In this document: positions 1 to 8,085 of the stretch, piece by piece
How positions within the stretch are numbered: the stretch's first letter is position 1
Layout of the letters: each line of letters starts with the position of its first letter
Assembly (NCBI RefSeq): GCF_000785435.2
Contig: NZ_JTDB02000011.1
Location: forward strand, 25,226-89,225
Length of the DNA: 64,000 nucleotides
Direction: 5' to 3'
DNA from: Paraburkholderia sacchari
GTDB lineage: Bacteria; Pseudomonadota; Gammaproteobacteria; Burkholderiales; Burkholderiaceae
Notes under the pieces: generated by a model
Told to the model about the DNA's origin: nothing
The model's database searches: none
The model's input: only the letters and a program-made list of their open reading frames with translations
Made by a program: the position numbers and the translations under genes

Positions 1-344
1 TGCAACTGGCCCCACGTCTCGTTCTTCATGCCGACATAGGCGCGGCGCGAGAACAGGCGGCCGCCGCCTGTAGTGCCGTTCATGATCTGCACGGCGGTTT
101 CGAGGTCGAACAGCGCGCTGGTGCCGCCGCCCAGATCCTCGGTGCCCTTGAGGCCGAACATGCTGGTGCCCCAATCGCCGCCTTCCGCGCTCCAGCGGCT
201 CGAACTGCCGCCTTTGCCGTCGGCGATATGGTTCAGGTATTCGATGCCGCCGTCGACGCGGCCGTACAGCGTCACGCTAGATTGTGCCGAGGCAGCCGTG
301 CTGGCTGCGAGCAAGACACACGCGCCCAGTTGCATTTTTCTCAT
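1..344 (-). CDS. Gram-negative porin, N-terminal part (runs off the window)
   Basis: The reading frame starts at 344 with MRKMQLGACVLLAASTAASA, a typical Sec signal peptide ending in A-S-A, followed by QSSVTLYGRVDGGIEYLN, the first beta strand characteristic of Burkholderia-type trimeric general porins (Porin_4/OmpC-like). Later segments such as SMFGLKGTEDLGGGTSALF and GRLFSRRAYVGM are also typical of the family. It would form a 16-strand outer-membrane channel for small solutes. Only about 115 of an expected 350-400 residues are visible because the gene continues beyond position 1. An alternative ATG lies three codons downstream. The 210 bp between this start and the next gene should hold its promoter, but no convincing -35/-10 pair was found there. 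Confidence 0.9.
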   Translation of the reverse strand, partial: MRKMQLGACVLLAASTAASAQSSVTLYGRVDGGIEYLNHIADGKGGSSSRWSAEGGDWGTSMFGLKGTEDLGGGTSALFDLETAVQIMNGTTGGGRLFSRRAYVGMKNETWGQL

Positions 345-554
345 CGCAGCTCCCAGGTGGATTTCTTGCTTCGATTTTCCGTACCGCTGGGGATGCTTCA
401 CGCAGCACCGGCGGCCAGACATCGTTCGATGCACACCGGTCCAGCCGCACTGCGTCTTGAAAAATATAGCGCGTCATTGAAGCGAATGCATTTTCGCTGC
501 GCTCCGCGATAATGCGCGGCATGGACGGCGGCGCTTCATCCGCCCTTGAACGCG

Positions 555-1226
555 CTACAGTCCGTTCTGCGGGTCGTCGGCTGGATTGGTGCGCGTACGC
601 TTCGCGCCTTCCCGCGTATGAAACACCGGCAGGCGCCAGCCGAAGTGCAATGCCGCGAGCCGCAGCGTCACACAGGCCGCGGTCGCAACCCAAGGCGTCC
701 AGGACGACGACCACTCGGCTACGTTGAGTCCGATCTGCAATGCTGCGCCCAGCAGTGCTGCCGACGCATAGATCTCGCGCTCCAGAATCGCGGGCACGCG
801 CGAAAGCAGAATGTCGCGCAGCACGCCGCCGCCCACTGCGCTCACCATGCCGAGCAGGATCGCCGTCTCCGCGCTGTTGGTCCAGATCCACGCCTTCTGC
901 GCACCCGATACCGCGAACAGTCCCAGCCCGATCGCATCGAAGAACAGCACCGGATGGCGCAGCCGCCGCACTTTCGGATAGGCGGCAATGGTGAGCGCCG
1001 CCGCGAGCAGCGACACCGCCAGATACGCCCAGTTGGACAGCCCCGCTGGCGGGATCGCGCCGATGCTCACATCGCGCACGATGCCGCCGCCGCAAGCCAC
1101 CATGAAGGTAACGACGATAATGCCGAACAGATCGAGCCGCCGCTGCCGCGCGGCCACGGCGCCCGAAATCGCGAACGCGAAGGTGCCGACCAGATCGAGG
1201 ACCGTGTACGCCGTATGGGCGTTCAT
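555..1226 (-). CDS. TRIC/UPF0126 family membrane protein (YicG-like)
   Basis: This 223-residue protein begins MNAHTAYTVLDLVGTFAFAISG and consists of about seven hydrophobic segments arranged as two related halves. Each half carries the family motif GGG-x-x-RD (GGGIVRDV in the first, GGGVLRDI in the second). Bacterial members of this family are homotrimeric cation channels of the TRIC type in the inner membrane; which ion this one carries cannot be read from sequence. The frame is open upstream to 1496, but the ATG at 1226 gives the standard family N terminus and falls after the upstream amidohydrolase gene ends at 1259. The ribosome binding site is weak. The 32-bp gap suggests cotranscription with the M20 gene. 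Confidence 0.85.
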   Translation of the reverse strand: MNAHTAYTVLDLVGTFAFAISGAVAARQRRLDLFGIIVVTFMVACGGGIVRDVSIGAIPPAGLSNWAYLAVSLLAAALTIAAYPKVRRLRHPVLFFDAIGLGLFAVSGAQKAWIWTNSAETAILLGMVSAVGGGVLRDILLSRVPAILEREIYASAALLGAALQIGLNVAEWSSSWTPWVATAACVTLRLAALHFGWRLPVFHTREGAKRTRTNPADDPQNGL

Positions 1227-1258
1227 ATGCGCACCGACGTGCGCACCCAGTACTGCAC

Positions 1259-2557
1259 TCACGCTGCCTCGCTTTCCTGTCCGGTTGTGCGTTCGCTCTG
1301 CTTCTCGCGACCGAGCCACGCGCCGGCGGCGCACAGCATCGCTTCGATCCCTGCGCGCAACGTCATGTCGATAACCGGCGCGAACAACGGCGAGTGATTG
1401 CTCGGAATCTCGTTGATCTTCTTCGCCGCTTTGGCTTTCGCGTAGATCTCGGGATCGGTGCCGCCGACGAACCAGAAGGCGTACGGCACACCCCATTCGC
1501 GGCCAAACACGCTGAAGTCCTCGCTGGCTGCCGCAGGCTGCGTTTCATAGGCGCGCTCGCCAAAGTGCGCTTCGAATGCCGTGCGCAGGCGCGCGGTCGT
1601 GGCGTCGTCGTTCACGGTGAGCGGGAGGCTCGAGATCGTGGTGAATTCGGGCTCGCGCGGTGCGTTCGACGCCGCGCATTCCGCACAGCAAATGCGCCGG
1701 ATCGCGCCGAGCATGTACTCGCGCACGTCCTCGTCGTACGTGCGCACATTGAGCTTGAGCGTGGCATCGTCGGGAATGATGTTTTCCTTCGTGCCCGCCT
1801 GCAATGAACCGACCGTGAGCACAGCGCGATCGCTCGGCGCAATCTCGCGCGAAACAATGGTCTGCAGGCGCAACGTGGTGGACGCCGCCATGATCACGGG
1901 ATCGATCGACGTCTGCGGCTGCGAACCATGCGAGCCGCGGCCGAAGAGTTTCACCTTGATGCTGTCGCCGGCCGAGAGGATCGTGCCGCTGCGATACCCG
2001 ACCGTGCCTGCGGAGCCCACCATCACGTGCTGACCGAGGATGACGTCGGGCTTCGGAAAGCGCGCGATCATGCCGTCGTCGACCATGCTGCGCGCGCCGC
2101 GCCCCACTTCCTCGCCGGGCTGGAACACGGCCATGAGCGTGCCGCGCCAGGCGTCGCGATGCTCCGCCATCAGACGCGCGGCGCCCAGCAGCCAGGTCAC
2201 GTGCATGTCGTGGCCGCAAGCGTGCGCGACACCCACCTGCATGCCGTCCTCGTCCTTCACGGTGACCTTGCTCGCATAGGGCAAACCCGTGGACTCGGTC
2301 ACGGGTAGCGCGTCCATGTCGGCGCGCAGCATCACCACCGGCCCCGCGCCGTTGCGCAGCAGCGCCACCACGCCGGTCACGCCAACTTCGCGCGCGACTT
2401 CGAAGCCGAGCTTCTCCACATAATCGGCCACGATTTGCGCAGTGCGGAATTCCTGCATCGAGAGTTCGGGGTGCGCGTGCAGATCCTTGTAGATCGATTC
2501 AAGTTCGGGCAAAAGCGCGTCGATGGCGGGTGAGAACGATGAAGCCAGATTGGGCAT
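1259..2557 (-). CDS. M20 family amidohydrolase (hippurate hydrolase-like)
   Basis: This 432-residue protein belongs to the M20D peptidase/amidohydrolase group, which hydrolyses N-acyl amino acids or related amides with a dinuclear metal centre. Visible metal-site features are ACGHD (C114, H116), the EE pair at 149-150, H177 in GQH, and SNHSP near the C terminus. Family length is usually 380-440 residues, so it is complete. The start is well supported by AAGGAG upstream of ATG 2557. It lies 24 bp downstream of a marR-like gene and may be its target. Hippurate (benzoylglycine) cleavage would feed benzoate into the ben genes next door; that link is inference from position, and the true substrate is unknown. 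Confidence 0.85.
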   Translation of the reverse strand: MPNLASSFSPAIDALLPELESIYKDLHAHPELSMQEFRTAQIVADYVEKLGFEVAREVGVTGVVALLRNGAGPVVMLRADMDALPVTESTGLPYASKVTVKDEDGMQVGVAHACGHDMHVTWLLGAARLMAEHRDAWRGTLMAVFQPGEEVGRGARSMVDDGMIARFPKPDVILGQHVMVGSAGTVGYRSGTILSAGDSIKVKLFGRGSHGSQPQTSIDPVIMAASTTLRLQTIVSREIAPSDRAVLTVGSLQAGTKENIIPDDATLKLNVRTYDEDVREYMLGAIRRICCAECAASNAPREPEFTTISSLPLTVNDDATTARLRTAFEAHFGERAYETQPAAASEDFSVFGREWGVPYAFWFVGGTDPEIYAKAKAAKKINEIPSNHSPLFAPVIDMTLRAGIEAMLCAAGAWLGREKQSERTTGQESEAA

Positions 2558-2581
2558 GAGTCACTCCTTGTTGGCAGCTTG

Positions 2582-3034
2582 TCAGGTTGCGCCGGTGGCG
2601 CTCCCCAGCAAACTACCCGAAAGTTTTTCCAGCAGGCGGTCAAGCGTCTTGCGCTCGCCAAGCGCGAGGGCGGCCGAGAGTTCGGCTTCGAGCGCGGCGC
2701 CAGCCTTCGCCGATGCCCGCGCCACCTTCACGCCTTCGGGCGTGCCGCTCAGTGCGACGCTGCGACGGTCCTGAGCATGCGTGTCGCGAACGATCAGGCC
2801 GCGCGCTTGCAGTTCAGCCAACGTTTTGGAGAGCAGGGTTTTTTCGATCAGGGCGCGCTGCGAGACGGCTTTGGGCGTGATGCCAGCCTCGGCGCAAACG
2901 AGCCGCAGCACGCGCAGCGCGCGCACGTCGAGGCCCCAGCGCTCGCGGTAGACGGCGTTGGCGCGCTCGCTCAGGAGCGCGCTCGCGAGATCGAGCCTGA
3001 AGGTGAGAAAACCGGAATAGAGTCCTGTGGACAA
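2582..3034 (-). CDS. MarR family transcriptional regulator
   Basis: This 150-residue winged-helix protein has the MarR layout: an N-terminal dimerisation helix, recognition helix region ITPKAVSQRALIEKTLLSK, then the wing with D-x-R-x-V (DRRSVALS), and a C-terminal dimerisation helix. The start is TTG at 3034, preceded by GGGAG at a good distance; an in-frame stop shortly upstream leaves no ATG or GTG alternative. A perfect 9-bp inverted repeat overlaps the -35 of a strong candidate promoter just upstream, so autorepression is likely. It follows benD and precedes the M20 amidohydrolase, its most likely co-regulated gene. MarR proteins in such settings often sense aromatic acids; the ligand here is not known. 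Confidence 0.85.
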   Translation of the reverse strand: MSTGLYSGFLTFRLDLASALLSERANAVYRERWGLDVRALRVLRLVCAEAGITPKAVSQRALIEKTLLSKTLAELQARGLIVRDTHAQDRRSVALSGTPEGVKVARASAKAGAALEAELSAALALGERKTLDRLLEKLSGSLLGSATGAT

Positions 3035-3078
3035 GCGCGTACTCCCATGGCGTCACCGGCAAGACGGCGACGCATGGG

Positions 3079-3106
3079 AGTATAGTTATTTAGTTGAAAA
3101 TTTCAA
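3079..3106 (-). promoter_or_regulatory. Candidate promoter of the marR-M20 unit
   Basis: Read on the minus strand, TTGAAA (3101-3106) and TATACT (3079-3084) are separated by 16 bp, close to a sigma-70 consensus promoter. It points toward the marR start at 3034. The -35 element lies inside the palindrome at 3091-3109, the usual geometry for repression by a MarR dimer. Confidence 0.6.
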
Positions 3107-3109
3107 CTA
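3091..3109. promoter_or_regulatory. Perfect palindrome, probable MarR operator
   Basis: TAGTTGAAAATTTCAACTA is a perfect 9-bp inverted repeat around one central base. Its size and AT-rich half-sites are typical of MarR-family operators. It covers the -35 region of the divergently read marR promoter candidate, so binding would block transcription of marR and the M20 gene. Confidence 0.65.
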
Positions 3110-3142
3110 GTGTCGTGTAAATGACGCTCGGACACTCGTGGG

Positions 3143-3919
3143 TCAGCCGTTGTCTCCGCCCGCGACCGGCAACACGGCTCCTGTGATATAGCTGGCCTCG
3201 TCCGATGCCAGAAAGAGAATCGGCGCGATCTGCTCGTCGAGCGTGCCGTAGCGCTTGAAGAACGTCGATTCGGTCACCTGCTGCACCGCTTCGTTCATCC
3301 ACATCTGTTCCTGCTCGGTGTCGCCGGCCGCATTGCGCGGAACCCGGCGCGGCGGCGCACTGGTGCCGCCCGGCGCGCTCGCGACCACTCGGATATTGTG
3401 CCAGGCATATTCCATCGCGAGCGATTGCGTGAGCGCATTGACACCGCCCTTCGCAGCCGAGTACGGCACGCGACGAATACCGCGCGTCGCGTTCGACGAA
3501 ACGTTGACGATGGTGCCGCCGCCACGTGCAAGCATATGCGGCAGCACCGCGTGACACGTATACAGCGTGGGCATCAGCGAGCGGCGAATTTCCGCGTCGA
3601 TCTGTGCCGGTTCGAATTCGGCGAACGGACGCATGCGAATCGCACCGCCCACGCAATTGATAAGAATGTCGATGCGACCGAATTTCTGGGCGGCAAACTC
3701 CATCGCCGCTTGCGCACCCGCGTACGTCTCCAGATCGGCGACGAATCCTGCAGTCTCGGCGCCCTTGGCTTCCGCTGCGACTTCCGAAACAAAATCGGCC
3801 CGATCGACAAAAATTACCTTGCCACCCTCGGCAGCCGCACGCAGCGCCACGCCCCGCCCGATGCCCTGCGCGGCGCCGGTGACGACGATGACCTTATCTG
3901 TGAATCGTTGCATGTTCAT
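3143..3919 (-). CDS. benD: Dihydroxycyclohexadiene carboxylate dehydrogenase BenD
   Basis: This 258-residue short-chain dehydrogenase oxidises benzoate cis-diol to catechol with loss of CO2, using NAD+. The Rossmann motif TGAAQGIGRG is at residues 14-23 and the catalytic set is S141/S142, Y153 and K157 (YSAAK). Length and motifs match BenD/XylL. The start at 3919 was chosen because ATGA overlaps the benC stop codon and a GAAGG ribosome binding site precedes it; the frame is open further upstream only inside benC. Position at the end of benABC makes the assignment secure. Confidence 0.93.
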   Translation of the reverse strand: MNMQRFTDKVIVVTGAAQGIGRGVALRAAAEGGKVIFVDRADFVSEVAAEAKGAETAGFVADLETYAGAQAAMEFAAQKFGRIDILINCVGGAIRMRPFAEFEPAQIDAEIRRSLMPTLYTCHAVLPHMLARGGGTIVNVSSNATRGIRRVPYSAAKGGVNALTQSLAMEYAWHNIRVVASAPGGTSAPPRRVPRNAAGDTEQEQMWMNEAVQQVTESTFFKRYGTLDEQIAPILFLASDEASYITGAVLPVAGGDNG

Positions 3920-4938
3920 GCCGCCTTCGCCGATGCGTTGGGTGTGAACTTCTCGTAGTGGAAGCTGTTTGGCTTCACGCCCTCGTCGTCGAAATACTTG
4001 CGCACGGCGTCGACCATCGGCGGCGGCCCGCACAGGTACACGTCCACATCGCCGTCGTTCAGCGCATCGGCCGGAATGTGCTGTGTGACCCAGCCCTTGC
4101 GCGGATGATTCGACTCCGCTTCGGCCACGACCGTCGCATAGCTGAAATTCGGCAGCTTCGCCACATACGCCTCGATCTCTTCCACCTGCACCAGATCGAG
4201 ATCGCGCGTGACGCCGTAAATCAGATGCACCTTCTGTTGCGGGTTCGTGCGCGCCAGCACTTCGAGCATCGAGAGGAACGGCGCGAGGCCCGTGCCGCCG
4301 GCAAGGAACAGCAACGGACGCTGCAAGTCACGCAGATAAAAACTGCCGAGTGGCCCATGCAACTCCAGCTTTTCGCCAGGCTGTGCCGATTCCAGCCACG
4401 TGCTCATCACGCCGCCGGGAATCTTCTTGATGAGGAAGCTGATTTTCGCTTCGCCCGGCGCCGATGAAAACGAATACGAGCGATGCTGCCCGCTGCCGGG
4501 AACGTCGATGTTCACGTATTGTCCTGGCAGGAACACCGGAGCATTCGCGTCCACATTCATTTCGAGCACGACGGCTGCATCGTTGTGCTGCTCGACCTTC
4601 GATACCGTTGCAGCGAATTTGGCGTGCCCCGTCTTGCACGCGGACGACGAAGTGGGAACCGCAATCACGCAATCGCTTTGCGGCACCATCTGGCAGGTCA
4701 GCACGAGACCGCCGTTCTTTTCGTCCTCGGTCAGCGCGTCTTCGATGTAATCGTCGCCGAGATCGTAGCTGCCGCTCTCCGCGCGGCACTTGCAGGTACC
4801 GCAAACGCCATCGGAACAATCCATCGGGAGATTGATCTTCGCGCGAAAGGCAGCGTCGAGCACCTTCTCACCCGCCTTGCAGTCGATGAAACGGGTAACG
4901 CCGTCCTCGAAATTCAGTGCAACCTTGAAACTGGACAT
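3916..4938 (-). CDS. benC: Benzoate 1,2-dioxygenase reductase BenC
   Basis: This 340-residue protein passes electrons from NADH through FAD and a [2Fe-2S] cluster to the BenAB oxygenase. The N-terminal plant-type ferredoxin domain has ligands C41, C46, C49 and C82. The FAD-binding motif RSYS is at 153-156, and the nucleotide-binding segment AGGTGLAPFLS follows near residue 213, with LCGPPPM near the C-terminal end. A strong GGAGG precedes the ATG at 4938. The stop overlaps the benD start by 4 bp, indicating translational coupling in the catA-benABCD transcript. Confidence 0.94.
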   Translation of the reverse strand: MSSFKVALNFEDGVTRFIDCKAGEKVLDAAFRAKINLPMDCSDGVCGTCKCRAESGSYDLGDDYIEDALTEDEKNGGLVLTCQMVPQSDCVIAVPTSSSACKTGHAKFAATVSKVEQHNDAAVVLEMNVDANAPVFLPGQYVNIDVPGSGQHRSYSFSSAPGEAKISFLIKKIPGGVMSTWLESAQPGEKLELHGPLGSFYLRDLQRPLLFLAGGTGLAPFLSMLEVLARTNPQQKVHLIYGVTRDLDLVQVEEIEAYVAKLPNFSYATVVAEAESNHPRKGWVTQHIPADALNDGDVDVYLCGPPPMVDAVRKYFDDEGVKPNSFHYEKFTPNASAKAA

Positions 4939-4992
4939 GGGAACCTCCTCCACTGCCTCTGATACCTGTCTCTGATGACCCGGAATCCGACA

Positions 4993-5481
4993 TCAAACGT
5001 GGTAGATGTCGAGAACCTGCCGGATATAGTCGTTTTTCAACACGATCTTCTTGTATGCGATCAGCAAGTCGTCGCCAGCTTTTCGCAAGGTCACGAACAT
5101 CGTGCCGAAATATTGGTCATTCACCTTGTAGCGGTGGCTCAGCGTGTGAAAGTTGTAGCGCACGTCCACTTCGTTTTCGCGTTCGGCCAGCACTTCAACG
5201 TTCGTGACGTTGTGAGTCGTGCGCGGTTCGGGCGTCGAAGCGCCGCTGCGCTCGGTCTTGATACGAAACACGCGATCCTCGAGTCCGCCCTTATCGGGGT
5301 AATACATCAGCGAGATCTGGCTTTCGTGGTCGTCGGTCAACTGGTCGTCGTCGTCCCATGCGGGCATCCAGTACGTGACGTCGTCCGCATAGCAGGCGAG
5401 CCATTCGTCCCACTGGCGGTCGTCCAGGAGCCGCGCTTCACGGTAGAGCGCGGCGCAAATTTTCCGGTAATCGAAGCTCAT
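4993..5481 (-). CDS. benB: Benzoate 1,2-dioxygenase small (beta) subunit BenB
   Basis: This 162-residue protein is the structural beta subunit of the ring-hydroxylating dioxygenase; in the family it forms the alpha3beta3 hexamer with BenA and carries no metal. The conserved N terminus (YRKICAALYREARLLDDRQW) and the central ADDVTYWMP segment are typical. Its start codon overlaps the benA stop by 4 bp (ATGA), which fixes the start. A 54-bp gap separates it from benC. Confidence 0.93.
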   Translation of the reverse strand: MSFDYRKICAALYREARLLDDRQWDEWLACYADDVTYWMPAWDDDDQLTDDHESQISLMYYPDKGGLEDRVFRIKTERSGASTPEPRTTHNVTNVEVLAERENEVDVRYNFHTLSHRYKVNDQYFGTMFVTLRKAGDDLLIAYKKIVLKNDYIRQVLDIYHV

Positions 5482-6836
5482 GCCTGCGCCCCTTGCTGTT
5501 CCTTTTTCAGCGCGTCACGCATCACGCGCACCCAGTATTCGTGCTGACACACGAACAAGCCCTCGTCTTCGCTGCGCTCGCCCGAAATGAGCGGCTTCAG
5601 TCCCATCTTGCTGGCGTTCTCGTCCGGGCCTTCGACCCACAGCGGCGCACCGCGCGAGAGGTCGTTCCACATCGCCGTAATGCCCGCGTAACCGTTCTGG
5701 CACGCGCGGAACTCTTCCAGATCGTCGGCGGTCCCCATGCCGGAGACGTTGAAGAAGTCTTCGTACTGGCGAATGCGCGTCGCGCGGTCGGCGGCGCTCT
5801 CGCCCTTCGGCGCGAAGCAGAAAATGGAGACTTCGGTTTTATCCACACTGATCGGACGCACGACACGAATTTGCGTGCTGAACTGATCCATCAGGAACAC
5901 ATTCGGATACAGGCAGAGATTGCGCGTCTGATTGACGATGAAGTCCGCCTTCACCTCGCCCACGCGTGCCTTGATTTCGTCTCGCTGCCGATAAACCGGC
6001 CGCACTTCGGGGTTCATCGTTTGCGTCCACAACAGGATGTGCCCGTAGTCGAAGCCATAGACGCCGGCCACGGATTTGCTCCAGCTATTCGCATCCACGG
6101 CCTGGGTGCCGTCTTCCTTGCGGCGTCCCATCGTGGCCGCGTAGTTCCAATGAACGGTGCTGACGTGATAACCGTCGCAGCCGTTCTCCATCTGCATCTT
6201 CCAGTTGCCCTCGTAGATGTACGAGGAATTGCCGCGCAGCACTTCGAGACCTTCCGGCGCCTGGTCGACAATCTGGTCGATGATCACGCGGGCTTCACCA
6301 AGGTAGTCTTCGAGCGGCACGGCATCTGCATTGAGACTGCCGAACAGGAAGCCACGGTAGTTCTGGAAGCGCGCAACCTTCTTCAGATCGTGCGAGCCGT
6401 GCGTATTGAATTGCACGGGATATTCGGTGGTCTTTTCGTCCTTGACCTTCAACAGCTTGCCGGTATTGGAAAAAGTCCAGCCGTGGAACGGGCAAGTGAA
6501 GCTGCCCTTGTTGCCATGCTTGCGCCGGCACAGCATCGCACCCTTGTGCGCGCAGGCATTGATGACAGCATTGAGCTCGCCGGTCTTGTCGCGCGTGATG
6601 ACCACGGGCTGGCGGCCAATCCACGTGGTGTAGTAATCGTTGTTGTTCGGAATCTGGCTTTCGTGCGCGAGGTACACCCAATTGCTCTCGAAGATGTGTT
6701 TCATCTCCAACTCGAACAAATCGGCGTTGGTGAAAATATCTCGGCGGCAACGGAATATACCGGCCTCTTTGTCGTCCTGCACCGCGGTAGCGAGCAGATG
6801 ATCCAGTTCGTTGGCTTTGTCGATAATGGCGGACAT
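5478..6836 (-). CDS. benA: Benzoate 1,2-dioxygenase large (alpha) subunit BenA
   Basis: This 452-residue catalytic subunit adds O2 to benzoate to give the 1,2-cis-diol carboxylate. The Rieske [2Fe-2S] ligands are C95, H97, C115 and H118. The mononuclear iron region shows D221-GYH-VSTVH with H224 and H229. The ATG at 6836 was chosen over an upstream in-frame start because it has a strong GGAGAGGAA ribosome binding site and gives the usual BenA N terminus. It follows catA after 126 bp. Confidence 0.94.
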   Translation of the reverse strand: MSAIIDKANELDHLLATAVQDDKEAGIFRCRRDIFTNADLFELEMKHIFESNWVYLAHESQIPNNNDYYTTWIGRQPVVITRDKTGELNAVINACAHKGAMLCRRKHGNKGSFTCPFHGWTFSNTGKLLKVKDEKTTEYPVQFNTHGSHDLKKVARFQNYRGFLFGSLNADAVPLEDYLGEARVIIDQIVDQAPEGLEVLRGNSSYIYEGNWKMQMENGCDGYHVSTVHWNYAATMGRRKEDGTQAVDANSWSKSVAGVYGFDYGHILLWTQTMNPEVRPVYRQRDEIKARVGEVKADFIVNQTRNLCLYPNVFLMDQFSTQIRVVRPISVDKTEVSIFCFAPKGESAADRATRIRQYEDFFNVSGMGTADDLEEFRACQNGYAGITAMWNDLSRGAPLWVEGPDENASKMGLKPLISGERSEDEGLFVCQHEYWVRVMRDALKKEQQGAQA

Positions 6837-6919
6837 GGTTCCTCTCCGTGAACGCGAACTGGCCCCTGCACAGCACTCGCGCATCGGTATCGAATGATTC
6901 TTGCGGGATTCCGCTATGG

Positions 6920-6941
6920 CGGCGGCGTTATCCGGCCGCCG
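6920..6941. other. GC-rich hairpin between catA and benA
   Basis: CGGCGGC and GCCGCCG form a 7-bp stem around an 8-nt loop in the catA-benA gap. No T-tract follows on the minus strand, so it is unlikely to be a full terminator; it could reduce read-through or protect mRNA ends between catA and benABCD. This is the only notable structure in the 126-bp gap. Confidence 0.3.
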
Positions 6942-6962
6942 TCACAGCGAGATGTTGGGGCA

Positions 6963-7898
6963 TTACGCTGTGGCTGAAACGCGCGGGCGATTGACGATCT
7001 GGTTGTCCTTGCCCTGCACCAGCGTGGTCAGTGCGAGGTTGAACTCGATGTCCTTATACGTATCGCTCTTCAGGCCCAATGCCGTACCGCCGGTTTTCTC
7101 GACGACGTGAGGAATCAGTTCCTCACGTGTGGCGTAGGCGAAGTCGTCCCAGATCAGCGGATCGCCTTCGATATTGAATTGCGTCGTGAGCTTGCGATGG
7201 TTCTCGCTGGTAACGAAGAAGTGCACGTGCGCGGGACGATTTCCGTGACGGGCAATTTCGTCGAGAAGTTGCTGAGTTGCGCCCTGCGGAGGACAGCCGT
7301 AGCCCACCGGCATCAGCGTGCGGAATTCGTATTTGCCGTCGGCGCCGGTCTTCACTGCGCCGCGCAGGTTGAAGTCGCTTTGTGCGCCGGTCGGGTCGAA
7401 GTGCGAATAAAAGCCCTTCGAATTGGCGTGCCAGCATTCCACAACGGCGCCCGCGACCGGCTTTCCATCCGGACCGGTAACCGTGCCGTGAATAATGAGC
7501 GGGCCTGCGTCCGCGTCGGGATTGATGTCGATTTTCGAAACGCCATCGCGCAATGTCGCGCCGGCGACATACAGCGGGCCTTCGATGGTGCGCGGCGTGC
7601 CGCCTTCGATGCCAGCAGCCTTGTCCGCTGCATCCATGCGGATGTCCAGGTACTTCTCGAGGCCGAGGCCCGCAGCGAGAAGCGCCGCTTCCCCATCCTT
7701 GCCGAGCTTGTTCAAATAGTGAATGCCGGCCCAGACCTCATCGGGCGAAATGTCGAGATCGTCGATGGCTTTGAACAAATCGCCCAGCAGACGATTGAGA
7801 ATCAGCTTGAAGCGGGGATTGCCGTTCGGGCCGCCAAGGTTGGTGGCTGCTTTCAGCAGGTCTTGCACTTCCTGGGTGTCGAATACCTTCGCGCTCAT
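6963..7898 (-). CDS. catA: Catechol 1,2-dioxygenase CatA
   Basis: This 311-residue intradiol dioxygenase opens the catechol ring to cis,cis-muconate using Fe(III). The four iron ligands fall at the classical positions Y164, Y200, H224 and H226 (FYSHF, PVGYG, HVHFF). The N-terminal helical dimerisation domain is complete. The ATG at 7898 was preferred to a start five codons upstream because GGAGACA lies at correct spacing. It is the first gene of the minus-strand catA-benABCD set and shares a control region with the LysR gene. A diverged fragment of a second catA lies at 22.9-23.1 kb. Confidence 0.95.
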   Translation of the reverse strand: MSAKVFDTQEVQDLLKAATNLGGPNGNPRFKLILNRLLGDLFKAIDDLDISPDEVWAGIHYLNKLGKDGEAALLAAGLGLEKYLDIRMDAADKAAGIEGGTPRTIEGPLYVAGATLRDGVSKIDINPDADAGPLIIHGTVTGPDGKPVAGAVVECWHANSKGFYSHFDPTGAQSDFNLRGAVKTGADGKYEFRTLMPVGYGCPPQGATQQLLDEIARHGNRPAHVHFFVTSENHRKLTTQFNIEGDPLIWDDFAYATREELIPHVVEKTGGTALGLKSDTYKDIEFNLALTTLVQGKDNQIVNRPRVSATA

Positions 7899-7975
7899 GG
7901 CTACTGTCTCCACTTCTTTATCTCAGGGAAAATATCTCGGGCATTGCTTGCCGCTTCAATCGTGCCGGAGTTTTT

Positions 7976-7990
7976 ATGCTCCGAAGGTAT
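7976..7990. promoter_or_regulatory. Near-consensus LysR (CatR/BenM) site upstream of catA
   Basis: ATGC-N7-GTAT on the plus strand reads ATAC-N7-GCAT on the minus strand, one mismatch from the ATAC-N7-GTAT recognition sequence of BenM/CatM/CatR. It lies 78 bp upstream of the catA start, a position suited to muconate- or benzoate-dependent activation of catA-benABCD. Confidence 0.5.
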
Positions 7991-8070
7991 AATGAATGGC
8001 GTCGAATGCTGTGAGAGAAGCATAGTTGTAGGGCAGCAGGCGCGTCCAACACTGAATTAGTATCAGGATC

Positions 8071-8085
8071 ATATCCGGCAGGTAT
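8071..8085. promoter_or_regulatory. LysR-type half-palindrome overlapping the regulator start
   Basis: ATAT-N7-GTAT differs by one base from ATAC-N7-GTAT and overlaps the ATG of the LysR gene at 8084. Binding here would allow the regulator to repress its own expression, a common arrangement in this family. Confidence 0.4.

Noticed and set aside
6920..6941. Rho-independent terminator separating catA from benA
   Set aside because: The hairpin has no T-tract on the transcribed strand; it is kept only as an mRNA structure candidate.
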